A stretch of 64,000 nucleotides of DNA from Pseudomonas aylmerensis (GCF_001702265.1 NZ_MAUE01000023.1:62001-126000), one strand, 5' to 3'. Positions 18,075 through 27,169 are shown, counted from the stretch's first letter. Numbers and translations are program-made. Notes: a model not told the origin generated them from the letters alone.

Positions 18075-19490
18075 TTACTTGGCGGTTGCTACCACCGTAT
18101 CCGGCTGCCAGCCACCACCCAACGCCTTGTAGATCGCCACGATGCCGCGATACAGGTCTACTTCGGCCTGGGCCTGGGAGTCTTCGGCGGCCAGGCGTTC
18201 ACGTTGTGCGTCGAGCAGCACCAGGAAGTCCACGGTGCCTTCGCGGTAGCGGATTGCCGCGAGATCGGCGGCGGCGCGGCTGGATTCGCTTTGACGGATC
18301 AGCGAGACCAGGCGTTGCTGGCGTTTGCCGTAGTCGCTGAAGGCGTTTTCGGACTCTTCCAGTGCGAGCAGGACTTGCTGCTCGTAGGTCGCCAGCGCGC
18401 CATCGGCCTGTGCATCGGCACCGCGCAAACGTGCGCGCACGCTGCCCAGGTCAAATGCGGCCCAGGTGATGCTCGGGCCAAGGGCCCAGGCGTTGGCGGC
18501 CGATGAGCCGATCTGCGAACCCCGCCCGGCGGTAAAGCCGAGGAAGCCGCTGAGGCTGACCCGTGGGAACAGGTCGGCCTTGGCCACGCCGATACGCGCG
18601 GTGGCGGCGGCCAGTTTGCGTTCGGCGCTGAGGACGTCCGGGCGCCGTTGCAGCAGTTGCCCCGGGTCGCCGATCGGCAACGCCTTGGCAATCGCCGGCA
18701 GGTCTTTGGGGCTCAAGTCGACGGTCAGCTTGTCGGGGCGCTGGCCGAGGAGGGTGGCGATGCGGTTGCGCTCGCGCACTTGTTCGGCCTGCAGTTGCGG
18801 CACGCTGGCTTCCACCGCCGCGAGGCGTGCGTCGGCACGCTCGACGTCGAGTTGGTCGCCGACCCCGGCATCGCGCAGGCTCACGGTGATGGTGCGCGAA
18901 TCCTGCTGGTTCTTCAGGTTGTCCAGGGCAATGCGTTCACGCAATTGTGCGCCGCGCAGTTGACCATAGGCGTCCACCAGTTCGGCAATCATGGTGACTT
19001 GCAGTTGGTACAGGTCGGCTTCGGCAGCCTGCTGGTCGGCGTCGGTGGCTTCCAGGTTGCGCTGGATGCGACCGAACAGGTCCAGTTCCCAGGCCATGTC
19101 CAGGCCCAGGTCGTAACGCTCGCTGTTGACGCGCTTGGTGGTCTGGCCAGGGATCTGCCCTTTGCCCAGGTCACTGCTGGCGCGGCTGGTAATTACCGGC
19201 ATGGCGTCGTTGCTGGCGTCATCGCGAATCGCACGGGCAGCACGCAGGCGGGCAAAGGCGACGCGCAGGTCACGGTTACCTTGCAGCGACTGAGTCACCA
19301 ACTGGTTGAGGGTCGGGTCTTCGAATTGCTGCCACCAGATGCCTTCGAACTTGGCGTGGTCGTAGTTCTTGGCGTCCACGGCGGCGGTGATATTGGCCGC
19401 CTCCGGGGTCTGGGTCTTGTAGTCCGGGCCCACGGCACAGGCGGCAAGCGCCAGTACCAGGAGGCTCGGCAGGAATATTTTCACGCTCAT
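18075..19490 (-). CDS. oprN: Outer-membrane efflux channel, OprN/TolC-NodT type
   Basis: A 471-residue lipoprotein-type outer-membrane factor. It starts MSVKIFLPSLLVLALAACAVGPDYK, with the lipobox Cys at about residue 18, followed by two TolC-type repeats (coiled-coil helices rich in RLRAARAIRDD and EQVLLALEESENAF types). The open frame runs 84 codons further upstream into mexF, but ATG 19490 forms an ATGA overlap with the mexF stop and begins at the signal peptide, so it is the real start. It completes a tripartite RND pump. The symbol rests on similarity to MexEF-OprN. Confidence 0.88.
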   Translation of the reverse strand: MSVKIFLPSLLVLALAACAVGPDYKTQTPEAANITAAVDAKNYDHAKFEGIWWQQFEDPTLNQLVTQSLQGNRDLRVAFARLRAARAIRDDASNDAMPVITSRASSDLGKGQIPGQTTKRVNSERYDLGLDMAWELDLFGRIQRNLEATDADQQAAEADLYQLQVTMIAELVDAYGQLRGAQLRERIALDNLKNQQDSRTITVSLRDAGVGDQLDVERADARLAAVEASVPQLQAEQVRERNRIATLLGQRPDKLTVDLSPKDLPAIAKALPIGDPGQLLQRRPDVLSAERKLAAATARIGVAKADLFPRVSLSGFLGFTAGRGSQIGSSAANAWALGPSITWAAFDLGSVRARLRGADAQADGALATYEQQVLLALEESENAFSDYGKRQQRLVSLIRQSESSRAAADLAAIRYREGTVDFLVLLDAQRERLAAEDSQAQAEVDLYRGIVAIYKALGGGWQPDTVVATAK

Positions 19491-22400
19491 TGCTGTGTCT
19501 CCAGCTTCAAGGCCTTGGCCGCTTTGCGCGCGTCCTGGCGCTCCACATAACGTCGGATCAGTACGTAGAACACTGGCGTCAGCAACAGACCGAAGAAGGT
19601 CACCCCGATCATCCCGGAGAACACCGCCACACCCATGGCATGACGCATCTCGGCACCGGCACCGCTGGACAACACCAGGGGCACTACACCCATGATGAAG
19701 GCGAACGAGGTCATCAGGATCGGCCGCAGACGCAGACGGCACGCTTCGAGTACCGCCGCCAGTGGGTCGAGACCCTCGGCCTGTTTATCCTTGGCAAACT
19801 CGACGATCAGAATCGCGTTCTTACACGCCAGGCCCACCAGTACGATCAGGCCGATCTGGGTGAAGATGTTGTTGTCGCCGCCCGAGATAATCACCCCGGT
19901 GATGGCCGACAGCAGCGTCATCGGTACGATCAGGATCACCGCCAACGGCAGGCTCCAGCTTTCGTATTGGGCGGCCAGTACCAGGAACGCCAGCAGTACG
20001 CAGAGCGGGAACACGAACAGCGCGGTGTTGCCCGAGAGGATTTGCTGATACGTCAGGTCGGTCCACTCGTAGGTCATGCCGTTGGGCAGTTCATCCTTCA
20101 ACAGTTTCTCAATCGCCGCCTGGGCCTGGCCGGAGCTGTAGCCCGGTGCGGCGTTGCCGTTGATTTCTGCGGTGATGAAGCCGTTGTAGTGCATCACGCG
20201 GTCCGGGCCCGAGGTGTCGCTGACCTTGATAAAGGTCGCCAGCGGGATCATCTCGCCTTTGTTGTTACGCACTTTCAGCTGGCCGATCTGGTCTTCATCC
20301 TGGCGGAACTGCTGCTCAGCCTGCACGTTGACCTGGTAAGTACGGCCGAAGCGGTTGAAGTCGTTGGCATACAACGAACCCAGGTAGATCTGCAGGGTGT
20401 CGAAGATGTCGCTGATCGCCACGCCGTGGGTCTTGGCCTTTTCACGGTCGATGGCAGCATCGACCTGCGGCACGTTGACCGTGTAGCTGGTGAACAGGCC
20501 GAACAAGTCAGGTACGCCACGGCTCTTGGTGATGATGTTCTGCACTTCTTTGTACAGCTCGTCATAACCCAGGTTGCCACGGTCTTCGACCTGCAGGCGG
20601 AAGCCGCCAATCGTCCCCAGGCCCTGTACCGGCGGCGGCGGGAAGATCGCCATGTAGGCTTCCTCGATACTGCTGTACTTGCCGTTCAGTGCACCGGCAA
20701 TCGCACCTGCGGACAGGCTCGGGTCTTTACGCTCCTCGAATGGCTTCAAGGTCACGAACACGATGCCGTTATTCGGGCTGTTGGTGAAACCGTTGATCGA
20801 CAGGCCGGGGAAGGCGATAGCGCTTTCCACGCCGGGCTGTTTCATGGCGATGTCAGACATGCGCTTGATCACGTCTTCGGTGCGGTCCAGGCTCGCGGCG
20901 TCCGGCAATTGCGCGAAGGCCACCAGGTATTGCTTGTCCTGGGCCGGGACGAAACCGGTCGGCGTGTGGGCGAAGCCCAACCAGGTCAGCACCATCAGGC
21001 CGGCGTACAGGAACAGCGCAATGCCGCTGCCGCGAATCACCCGGCGTACGGTGCCGACGTAACCATGGCTGGCTTTGTCGAAGAAGCGGTTGAACGGTTT
21101 GAACAACCAGCCGCCGAGCAACTTGTCGAGGAACTTGGAGAAGCGGTCCTTCGGTGCGTCGTGACCTTTAAGCAATACCGCTGCCAGCGCGGGCGACAGG
21201 GTCAGCGAGTTGAACGCCGAAATCACCGTCGAGATCGCAATGGTCAAGGCGAACTGCTTATAGAACTGTCCGGTCAAGCCGCTGATGAAGGCCGCTGGAA
21301 CGAACACCGCACACAGTACCAACGCGGTGGCGATGATCGGGCCGGTCACTTCGCTCATGGCCTTTTCAGTGGCCGGGAATGGTTCGAGTCCCAATTCGAT
21401 GTTCCGCTCGACGTTCTCCACCACCACGATGGCGTCGTCCACCACGATGCCGATGGCCAATACCAGGCCGAACAGTGACAGCGCGTTGAGTGAGAAGCCG
21501 AACAGGTGCATCACCGCAAACGTACCGATCAACGATACCGGCACCGCCACCAATGGAATGATCGAGGCGCGCCAGGTCTGCAGGAACAGGATCACCACCA
21601 GCACCACCAGGATCAGTGCTTCGAACAAGGTGTGGACCACTGCCTCGATGGAGCCGCGCACGAAGACGGTCGGGTCATAGGCGATGCGGTAATCCATGCC
21701 TTCCGGGAAGCTCTGCTTGAGCTCCGCCATCTTCGCCCGCACTTCATTGGAGATGTCGATGGCGTTGGAGCCAGGGCGCTGGAAGATCGGAATCGCCACG
21801 GCTGGCTGGTTATCGATCAACGAGCGCAGGGCGTATTGGCTGGAGCCTAACTCCACCCGCGCGATGTCTTTGAGGCGGGTGATTTCGCCGTTGGCACCGG
21901 CACGGATGACGATATTCTCGAACTCTTCCTCAGTGACCAGGCGGCCCTGGGTGTTGACCGAGAGTTGGAAGCTGGTGTCATTCGGTGCAGGCTGCGCGCC
22001 CAATGCACCGGCGGCCACCTGGCGGTTCTGTTCACGAATGGCCGTCACCACATCGGTGGCGGTCAGGTTGCGCGAGGCGGTCTTGTTCGGGTCCAGCCAC
22101 ACACGCAGGGAATAATCGCCCATGCCGAACAACTGCACATCGCCCACGCCGCCCAGGCGTGCCAACTCATCCTTGATATTGAGGATGGCGTAGTTGGACA
22201 GGTAGAGCATGTTGTAGCGTTGGTCCGGGGAGGTGATGTGCACCACCATGGTCAGGTCGGGAGAGGCCTTGTCCACGGTAATACCGATGCGCGTCACTTC
22301 CTCAGGCAGTTTCGGCTGGGTCCGCGTCACCCGGTTCTGTACCTGCACCTGCGCGTTGTCCAGGTCGGTGCCCAGGGCGAAGGTGATGGTCAGGGTCAGC

Positions 22401-22666
22401 TTGCCGTCGGCGGTCGACTGCGAGGACATGTACAGCATGTTCTCGACGCCGGTGATGGCTTGCTCGAGCGGAGCGGCCACGGTTTCACCGATGACTTTGG
22501 GGTTGGCGCCCGGGAAGTTGGCGCGCACCACCACGGTCGGCGGCACGACTTCGGGGTATTCGCTGATCGGCAATTGGAACAGCGAGATCGCGCCGGCGAT
22601 CAGGATCAACAGCGAGAGCACCGCTGCGAAGATCGGCCGCGAAATGAAGAACTTGGAAAAATTCAT
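19487..22666 (-). CDS. mexF: RND multidrug efflux transporter, MexF type
   Basis: A 1059-residue inner-membrane RND pump. Its N-terminus (MNFSKFFISRPIFAAVLSLL) and much of the protein match MexF of P. aeruginosa as I remember it. Proton-relay aspartates are seen in GIVVDDAIVVVEN, and a second RND signature in LVGLACKNAILIVEFAKD. Twelve transmembrane segments and two large periplasmic loops are implied by length. It overlaps oprN by 4 bp (ATGA) and follows mexE by 15 bp. MexEF-OprN pumps export chloramphenicol, quinolones and quorum-signal precursors; the substrates here are inferred. Confidence 0.92.
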   Translation of the reverse strand: MNFSKFFISRPIFAAVLSLLILIAGAISLFQLPISEYPEVVPPTVVVRANFPGANPKVIGETVAAPLEQAITGVENMLYMSSQSTADGKLTLTITFALGTDLDNAQVQVQNRVTRTQPKLPEEVTRIGITVDKASPDLTMVVHITSPDQRYNMLYLSNYAILNIKDELARLGGVGDVQLFGMGDYSLRVWLDPNKTASRNLTATDVVTAIREQNRQVAAGALGAQPAPNDTSFQLSVNTQGRLVTEEEFENIVIRAGANGEITRLKDIARVELGSSQYALRSLIDNQPAVAIPIFQRPGSNAIDISNEVRAKMAELKQSFPEGMDYRIAYDPTVFVRGSIEAVVHTLFEALILVVLVVILFLQTWRASIIPLVAVPVSLIGTFAVMHLFGFSLNALSLFGLVLAIGIVVDDAIVVVENVERNIELGLEPFPATEKAMSEVTGPIIATALVLCAVFVPAAFISGLTGQFYKQFALTIAISTVISAFNSLTLSPALAAVLLKGHDAPKDRFSKFLDKLLGGWLFKPFNRFFDKASHGYVGTVRRVIRGSGIALFLYAGLMVLTWLGFAHTPTGFVPAQDKQYLVAFAQLPDAASLDRTEDVIKRMSDIAMKQPGVESAIAFPGLSINGFTNSPNNGIVFVTLKPFEERKDPSLSAGAIAGALNGKYSSIEEAYMAIFPPPPVQGLGTIGGFRLQVEDRGNLGYDELYKEVQNIITKSRGVPDLFGLFTSYTVNVPQVDAAIDREKAKTHGVAISDIFDTLQIYLGSLYANDFNRFGRTYQVNVQAEQQFRQDEDQIGQLKVRNNKGEMIPLATFIKVSDTSGPDRVMHYNGFITAEINGNAAPGYSSGQAQAAIEKLLKDELPNGMTYEWTDLTYQQILSGNTALFVFPLCVLLAFLVLAAQYESWSLPLAVILIVPMTLLSAITGVIISGGDNNIFTQIGLIVLVGLACKNAILIVEFAKDKQAEGLDPLAAVLEACRLRLRPILMTSFAFIMGVVPLVLSSGAGAEMRHAMGVAVFSGMIGVTFFGLLLTPVFYVLIRRYVERQDARKAAKALKLETQQ

Positions 22667-22681
22667 CTTGAGTCGTATCCC

Positions 22682-23923
22682 TTAACCGCGTGGAGTCGCA
22701 ACGGCTGCGAGCTTGGGCGCGGTTTTTTCCGGCGCCACTTGCTCCAGGTTGCTGGCTTCAAGCGCTTGTCGTTGTTGTGCCAAGGCCGCGAGGGTTTCCT
22801 TGCTGGCCATCGGGATGGTTTCCGGAGCGACCGGCGACCCAGGGCGCACGCGCTGCAGGCCCTTGACGATAATGGTGTCGTCCTTGTTCAGGCCGCTGCG
22901 TACGATGCGCAAACCTTCGATCTTCGGCCCCAGTTCCACCGAGCGATACGCCGGCTTGTCGCCGTCCATCACCAGCACGAACTTCTTGCCCAGGTCAGTG
23001 CCCACGGCCTCGTCGTTGATCAGCACGGCGGAGTAGGTGCCGCTGCCGACCAGTTTCAGGCGCGCATACAGGCCAGGGGTGTATTCGCCCTTGCTGTTGT
23101 CGAACACGGCGCGACCCCGGATGGTGCCGGTGGCCGGGTTGACCTGGTTGTCGACGAAGTTCATCTGGCCCAGGTGCGGGTTGCCGGTTTCGTTGGACAG
23201 GCCCAGGTAAACAGGGGTGGTAGCACCACGACGGCCTTGGCGAGCCAGCTCGGTGTACTTGAGGAATACGCGCTCATCGGCGTCGAAGTAGGCATAGACC
23301 TTGTCGGTGGAGACCACGCTGGTGAGCGCGGTGACGTCGGCGGTCACCAGGTTGCCGGCGGTGATTTCGGCACGGCTGACGCGGCCGCTGATCGGCGAGG
23401 TCACGCGGGTGAAGCTCAGGTTCAGCTTGGCCAGGTCCAACTGCGCCTGGATCCCGGCGACGGCGGCGCGCGATTCCTGGGCGGCGGTGGTGCGCGAGTC
23501 GGCCAGTTCGGCGGAGATCGCATTGCTCTGGCGCAGGCGTTCGCCGCGCTGGGCTTCATTGTCGCTGCGCGAGGCGGCGGCTTTGGTTTGTGCCAGCTGG
23601 GCTTCGAGGCGGCGCACTTCAGCCTGGAACGGGCGCGGGTCGATCTGGAACAGCAGGTCGCCTTTCTTCACCAGGGCGCCTTCGATGAAGGCCACCTGAT
23701 CGATCTGGCCCGAGACGCGTGGACGAATCTGCACGGTTTCCGGTGCCTCCAGGCGACCGGTGAATTCGTCCCACTCGTTGACCGGTTGCTCCAGCACCTT
23801 CGCCACGCTGACTTTTGCAGCTGGCATGGCGGCCGCTTGTTCCGGGGTCTTGCCGCATGCGCTCATCACCACCACGGCCAAAATCGCCAGGGGAAAGCGC
23901 AAATGTTTGAGTGACTGTTCCAT
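22682..23923 (-). CDS. mexE: RND periplasmic adaptor lipoprotein, MexE type
   Basis: A 413-residue membrane-fusion protein (MexE has about the same length). A signal peptide ends in a lipobox (VVVMSACGK, Cys near 23). The lipoyl and hairpin domains follow (RLEAPETVQIRPRVSG; LFQIDPRPFQAEV; NAISAELADSRTTAAQE). It links MexF to OprN. The start is ATG 23923 (MEQSLKHLRF), the MexE-like N-terminus; two upstream in-frame starts are less likely. It is first in the operon. No mexT/mexS-like gene adjoins it. Confidence 0.9.
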   Translation of the reverse strand: MEQSLKHLRFPLAILAVVVMSACGKTPEQAAAMPAAKVSVAKVLEQPVNEWDEFTGRLEAPETVQIRPRVSGQIDQVAFIEGALVKKGDLLFQIDPRPFQAEVRRLEAQLAQTKAAASRSDNEAQRGERLRQSNAISAELADSRTTAAQESRAAVAGIQAQLDLAKLNLSFTRVTSPISGRVSRAEITAGNLVTADVTALTSVVSTDKVYAYFDADERVFLKYTELARQGRRGATTPVYLGLSNETGNPHLGQMNFVDNQVNPATGTIRGRAVFDNSKGEYTPGLYARLKLVGSGTYSAVLINDEAVGTDLGKKFVLVMDGDKPAYRSVELGPKIEGLRIVRSGLNKDDTIIVKGLQRVRPGSPVAPETIPMASKETLAALAQQRQALEASNLEQVAPEKTAPKLAAVATPRG

Positions 23924-24008
23924 GAGGTGCATCCGCCAATGTATTTGAGATGGGCGGATCATGCGCGGCGCTGTGCTATGTCACGAATCGAATGAAGCAA
24001 AGGTAACT

Positions 24009-24023
24009 ATCATTCGGAATGAT
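24009..24023 (-). promoter_or_regulatory. Candidate regulator site upstream of mexE
   Basis: ATCATTC-G-GAATGAT is a perfect inverted repeat 86 bp upstream of the mexE ATG. On the minus strand it extends to ATCA-N5-AATGAT-N4-ACCTT, which partly matches the published MexT consensus as I remember it (ATCA-N5-GTCGAT-N4-ACYAT), at 11 of 15 fixed positions. A LysR-type activator of the pump is the inferred ligand. Confidence 0.45.
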
Positions 24024-24448
24024 ATAAGCGCGAGATTAGCCCTCTAGCATGGGGGTTTCGTTAGGGGGCTATCAATGGGCTTGATGACAAAACACTATTG
24101 CGTGCGGTGCAACTCAGGATTTTCCGGGGGGTAGATTTCGGTGTTCCGTGCAGCGTGCGCATGGAAGCGCTAAAAATAAAGGCCCGTTCCTCGCGATGGT
24201 CTGCGCGGCCCTGGTGACAGTCGGCTGGGTGACGGTCGCTGATAGGCTCATGCAGTGTTATCTCGCGGTCTGGTTCAGGCAGAGTCACCCAGCGCGGGTT
24301 TTATCGACTGGGCTCGTAGCGTGAGTGAGTCACCGTGAGGTTTGATTCCAATTTTCCGACAGCGGAATGTTATCAATTGCTACCTGCCGGACTGTGCGAG
24401 GCGGTCATCCCCAGGCGCGCCTGTTGCCGCAATTAACTTGGGGGCGTC

Positions 24449-24489
24449 GTGCGTCATCGTGCGTCACCTGGGCGGTCAGTGCGAAATTG
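24449..24489 (+). promoter_or_regulatory. Shared bipartite promoter element, copy 1 (HisD-like gene)
   Basis: The pattern GTGCGTC-N4-TGCGTCAC-N12-TGCGAAATTG occurs here and again, with identical spacing and orientation, at 26935-26975 before the MFS operon. In this copy the direct repeat is two tandem 10-mers (TCGTGCGTCA twice, 24447-24466). The final TTG could begin a -35 (TTGTGG) with GAAAAT 18 nt downstream as -10. It ends 110 bp before the start codon. A common activator or repressor site is inferred. Confidence 0.65.
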
Positions 24490-24598
24490 TGGACAGGGCC
24501 GTGCAGCCCGGAAAATCGACTCCAGTTGCCAGGTATCTGTCGAGCACGCCCGTGCTTCGAGGCTTGGCTGACGACGCGTACTTAAACTGGAGCAAGAC

Positions 24599-25882
24599 AT
24601 GATTCAATACCTCAAGACTGCCAAACCGGTGGCTGCACAGGCCGAGATCGCGAGCCAGGTTCGCGATGTGGTGGCTGACATCATTGCCAACGTCGGTCGC
24701 CAGGGGGACGCCGCGGTCCGTGAGTATTCCCGGCAGTTCGATCAGTGGGACCCGCTCAGCTTTCGTCTGACCGATGAGGAAATTGCTGCCTGCGTCGCCA
24801 GCCTCTCGGCGCAAGAGATCGGCGATATCACCTTTGCCCAGGAGCAGGTGCGCCGCTTTGCGCAGGTGCAAAAGGCTGCGCTGGTGGATGTCGAGGTCGA
24901 GACCCTGCCGGGCGTGATCCTGGGGCACAAGAACATTCCTGTGAACTCGGTGGGCTGCTATATCCCCGGCGGCAAATACCCGCTGTTGGCGTCGGCGCAT
25001 ATGAGCGTGTTGACCGCCAAGGTCGCCGGCGTCAAGCGCGTGGTGGCCGTGGCGCCGCCGTTCGATGGCCGCCCGCATCCGGCCATCGTCACGGCGATGC
25101 ACCTGGCGGGCGCTGACGAGATCTACTGCCTCGGCGGGGTGCAGGCCATTGCCGCGCTTGCCTTGGGCACCGACACGTTTGCGCCGGTCGACATGGTCGT
25201 CGGCCCCGGTAACGCGTATGTGGCAGAAGCCAAGCGCCAGTTGTACGGCAAGATCGGTATCGACCTGATTGCCGGCCCCACCGAAACCCTGGTTATCGCT
25301 GACGAAACCTCGGATGCAGAACTGGTGGTCGCCGACCTGCTGGGGCAAGCAGAGCATGGGGTGAACTCTCCGGCGGTGTTCCTGACCAACTGCCGTGCGC
25401 TCGCCGAGGCGATTCCAGCCGAAATCGAGCGCCAACTGGCGGTCCTGCCGACGGCCGGGGTGGCTGCCATCGCCTGGCGTGACTACGGTGAAATCATCCT
25501 CTGTGACAGTGTTGAGGAACTGGTGGAGGAGGCCGATCGCATCGCCTCCGAGCATGTCCAGGTCATGACCCGTGATCCGTTGTATTTCCTCGAGCACATG
25601 ACCAATTACGGCGCGCTGTTCCTCGGGGAGCGCACCAACGTCTCGTATGGCGATAAAGTCATCGGCACCAACCACACCCTGCCGACCACCAAAGCCGCGC
25701 GGTACACCGGCGGGTTGTGGGTGGGCAAGTTCATCAAGACCTGTACGTACCAGCGCGTGCTGACGGATGAGGCCTCGGTGCTGGTGGGCGAGTACTGCTC
25801 TCGACTCTGCGCGATGGAAGGGTTTGCCGGCCACAAGGAGCAGGCGGATATCCGCATCCGTCGCTACAAGACCACCGCTTGA
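24599..25882 (+). CDS. HisD-family NAD-dependent alcohol dehydrogenase (not histidine biosynthesis)
   Basis: A 427-residue protein of the histidinol dehydrogenase family. Zinc and catalytic residues fit the family: Gln/His in LLGQAEHG, Glu-His in ASEHVQVM, Asp in SYGDKVIGTNH, and the late His in GFAGHKEQ. The NAD-binding segment is VVGPGNAYVAEAKRQL. The stretch GGLWVGKFIKT differs from true HisD and, as I recall, is typical of HisD paralogues such as the sulfopropanediol dehydrogenase HpsN. These oxidise a primary alcohol through the aldehyde to the acid. It sits alone on its transcript, next to an XRE regulator and a catabolic operon sharing its promoter element. The substrate is unknown; catabolic use is inferred. 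Confidence 0.8.
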   Translation: MIQYLKTAKPVAAQAEIASQVRDVVADIIANVGRQGDAAVREYSRQFDQWDPLSFRLTDEEIAACVASLSAQEIGDITFAQEQVRRFAQVQKAALVDVEVETLPGVILGHKNIPVNSVGCYIPGGKYPLLASAHMSVLTAKVAGVKRVVAVAPPFDGRPHPAIVTAMHLAGADEIYCLGGVQAIAALALGTDTFAPVDMVVGPGNAYVAEAKRQLYGKIGIDLIAGPTETLVIADETSDAELVVADLLGQAEHGVNSPAVFLTNCRALAEAIPAEIERQLAVLPTAGVAAIAWRDYGEIILCDSVEELVEEADRIASEHVQVMTRDPLYFLEHMTNYGALFLGERTNVSYGDKVIGTNHTLPTTKAARYTGGLWVGKFIKTCTYQRVLTDEASVLVGEYCSRLCAMEGFAGHKEQADIRIRRYKTTA

Positions 25883-25886
25883 GTCA

Positions 25887-25917
25887 CGCCCTGCTGCCCG
25901 CAATGGGCAGCAGGGCG
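25887..25917. terminator. Bidirectional hairpin between convergent genes
   Basis: A perfect 13-bp stem (CGCCCTGCTGCCC / GGGCAGCAGGGCG) with a 5-nt loop separates the HisD-like stop (25882) from the stop of the XRE regulator (25927). The T run is weak, so termination efficiency is uncertain, but the position and stem strength fit a shared terminator. Confidence 0.75.
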
Positions 25918-25926
25918 GCGTTGCTT

Positions 25927-26793
25927 CTAGTCCTGCCCACCCCAGACAATCGCCGCATTGTCTCCCGTCATGTACTCGCGCACCTCCACCGGCAGTGACA
26001 GGTCGGCGGGCAGCAGCACTGTTGCCGCGCGCAGGTGCCGTTTGCGAATCAGGCCTTTTTCCACATAGTTCAACGTCAGCCGGGTGGAGAAGGGCTGGCG
26101 ATAGGACGATGACGCCACCCCGGTGACCAGCCCATGCAGAAAGCGTATGGGCCGCCGGTGCTGCGGCGTGAGGATCGAGAAAGTGATTTCGTTGCGCTGC
26201 TTGCCCTCGAAATCCACCATGAACAACCGGTCGCCCAGCAACAGGCAGAAACCGTGATAGGTGAACGAGTAGCCGGTCTTGCCGCTGCCATCCTGCAATG
26301 GGAAGCGCTCGACGGTCACGTACTGCACCATCGTGTCCGCGCGGTAGAGGCACGTCACCGAGCGCAGGATCCGGCCTTTATAGATCGACGAGTTGTGGTA
26401 GCGGTAATACACGCCCAGGTAGTCGTCCAGCGCGTGCGCCGAAGCCTTGGCCAGTGGCAGGAAATGATTGAACTGCGCGGAGGCACGCAGCCCGATCGGC
26501 AGCTCGTTTTCAAACCCTTCGTAGAACTGCTTGAAGTCGGCCGGGGGACGAAACAGGTCCTCGGCTTCCATCATGAAATACCGCGCGATTTTCTGCAGGA
26601 TCTTCTGCGACGGCACATGCTGGCCGGCCAGGTACTTGTTGAACTGCTGGCGGTTCACATCGATCTTGCGGCACATGTCAGCGACTGACCGGCACGACTC
26701 CACCAGCGTGGCGAGGTTTCTCTGCACGTTGCCTTGCAGGTCATTGCGCACTTGATGGCGCTCTCCATGGGAGGGGGCGATTACAACTGACAT
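25927..26793 (-). CDS. XRE-family regulator of the adjacent catabolic cluster
   Basis: A 288-residue protein with an N-terminal lambda-repressor-type HTH (about 30-85; SVADMCRKIDVNRQQFNKYL then QKIARYFMMEAEDLF). A roughly 200-residue C-terminal domain of no type I recognise may be the effector sensor. ATG 26793 (MSVVIAPSHG) is chosen; a GAGGAG lies about 11 nt upstream. Frames starting at 26865 or 26934 would add a Lys-rich leader, and their SD is no better. It is divergent from the MFS-GMC-ThDP operon and converges on the HisD-like gene. It is the obvious candidate ligand for the shared element at 24449 and 26935. Confidence 0.8.
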   Translation of the reverse strand: MSVVIAPSHGERHQVRNDLQGNVQRNLATLVESCRSVADMCRKIDVNRQQFNKYLAGQHVPSQKILQKIARYFMMEAEDLFRPPADFKQFYEGFENELPIGLRASAQFNHFLPLAKASAHALDDYLGVYYRYHNSSIYKGRILRSVTCLYRADTMVQYVTVERFPLQDGSGKTGYSFTYHGFCLLLGDRLFMVDFEGKQRNEITFSILTPQHRRPIRFLHGLVTGVASSSYRQPFSTRLTLNYVEKGLIRKRHLRAATVLLPADLSLPVEVREYMTGDNAAIVWGGQD

Positions 26794-26934
26794 GGGGGCG
26801 TGGATCTCCTCGCAAGCGGCTTTTTTAGTTTTTTTTTCGGGCAGCGGATCAGGCGTGAGCTGCATGCCGAGCATGCTAGATAGTCTGCAACCGAGCGTCC
26901 AGCACGCACTTGCCGGACTGTCGCTGCTGCACAT

Positions 26935-26975
26935 GTGCGTCGGTCTGCGTCACACCACAGCCATCTGCGAAATTG
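26935..26975 (+). promoter_or_regulatory. Shared bipartite promoter element, copy 2 (MFS operon)
   Basis: GTGCGTC-N4-TGCGTCAC-N12-TGCGAAATTG is repeated from 24449-24489 with the same spacing and strand. The terminal TTG overlaps TTGAGC (26973-26978), followed after exactly 17 nt by GATACT (26996-27001), a plausible sigma70 promoter toward the MFS gene. The 11-mer TGCCGGACTGT precedes it at 26911. The surrounding 26794-27169 interval holds no gene. Confidence 0.7.
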
Positions 26976-27110
26976 AGCCGCGCGCACGATCTCTCGATAC
27001 TCGAAACGTCCACGTGGCCTGCTCGCCGGCAGTCCATGAGCGCGTGCATGTCAGCCATCAAGAGCGACCTTCCACGTGGGGCACCTTGCAACATCACTGT
27101 CTAAATACTG

Positions 27111-27156
27111 ATGGCCAGCGGCCATTAATTCCAATAACGAAGGGGCCTCAGCCCCT
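27111..27156 (+). promoter_or_regulatory. Two hairpins in the leader of the MFS operon
   Basis: ATGGCC-agc-GGCCAT (27111-27125) and AGGGGC-ctca-GCCCCT (27141-27156) are perfect inverted repeats just before the MFS start at 27170. The second ends about 13 nt before the ATG. They may be an operator and a leader-RNA hairpin; neither has a T run, so they are not obvious terminators. Their function is a guess. Confidence 0.4.
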
Positions 27157-27169
27157 CGACAGGTGATCC

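Larger units (their letters stand above)
23924..24598. other. 675-bp intergenic region, no gene seen
   Basis: This gap between the divergent mexE and HisD-like genes shows no convincing coding sequence. A 75-residue minus-strand frame at 24061-24288 has no SD or family look. It holds a palindrome near mexE (24009-24023) and the bipartite element at 24449-24489 near the HisD-like gene. The 11-mer TGCCGGACTGT at 24385-24395 occurs again at 26911-26921. Confidence 0.6.

Noticed and set aside
19491..19742. 84-codon upstream extension of the OprN-like frame
   Set aside because: It lies inside mexF, and ATG 19490 gives the lipoprotein signal and an ATGA overlap.
19490..21478. 662-residue open frame on the plus strand opposite mexF
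   Set aside because: It is antisense to a clear RND transporter, has His/Gln/Arg-rich composition typical of shadow frames in GC-rich DNA, and has no SD or family features.
21965..23914. 649-residue plus-strand frame opposite mexF and mexE
   Set aside because: Shadow of two well-supported genes; composition is Gly/Arg/Gln/His-rich with no recognisable domain.
24061..24288. 75-residue minus-strand frame upstream of mexE
   Set aside because: No SD, no signal peptide, no family resemblance, and it ends in a regulatory interval.
24599..25882. Reading this gene as the biosynthetic hisD
   Set aside because: No his genes are nearby, the neighbours are catabolic, and the GGLWVGKFIKT stretch fits paralogues rather than true HisD.
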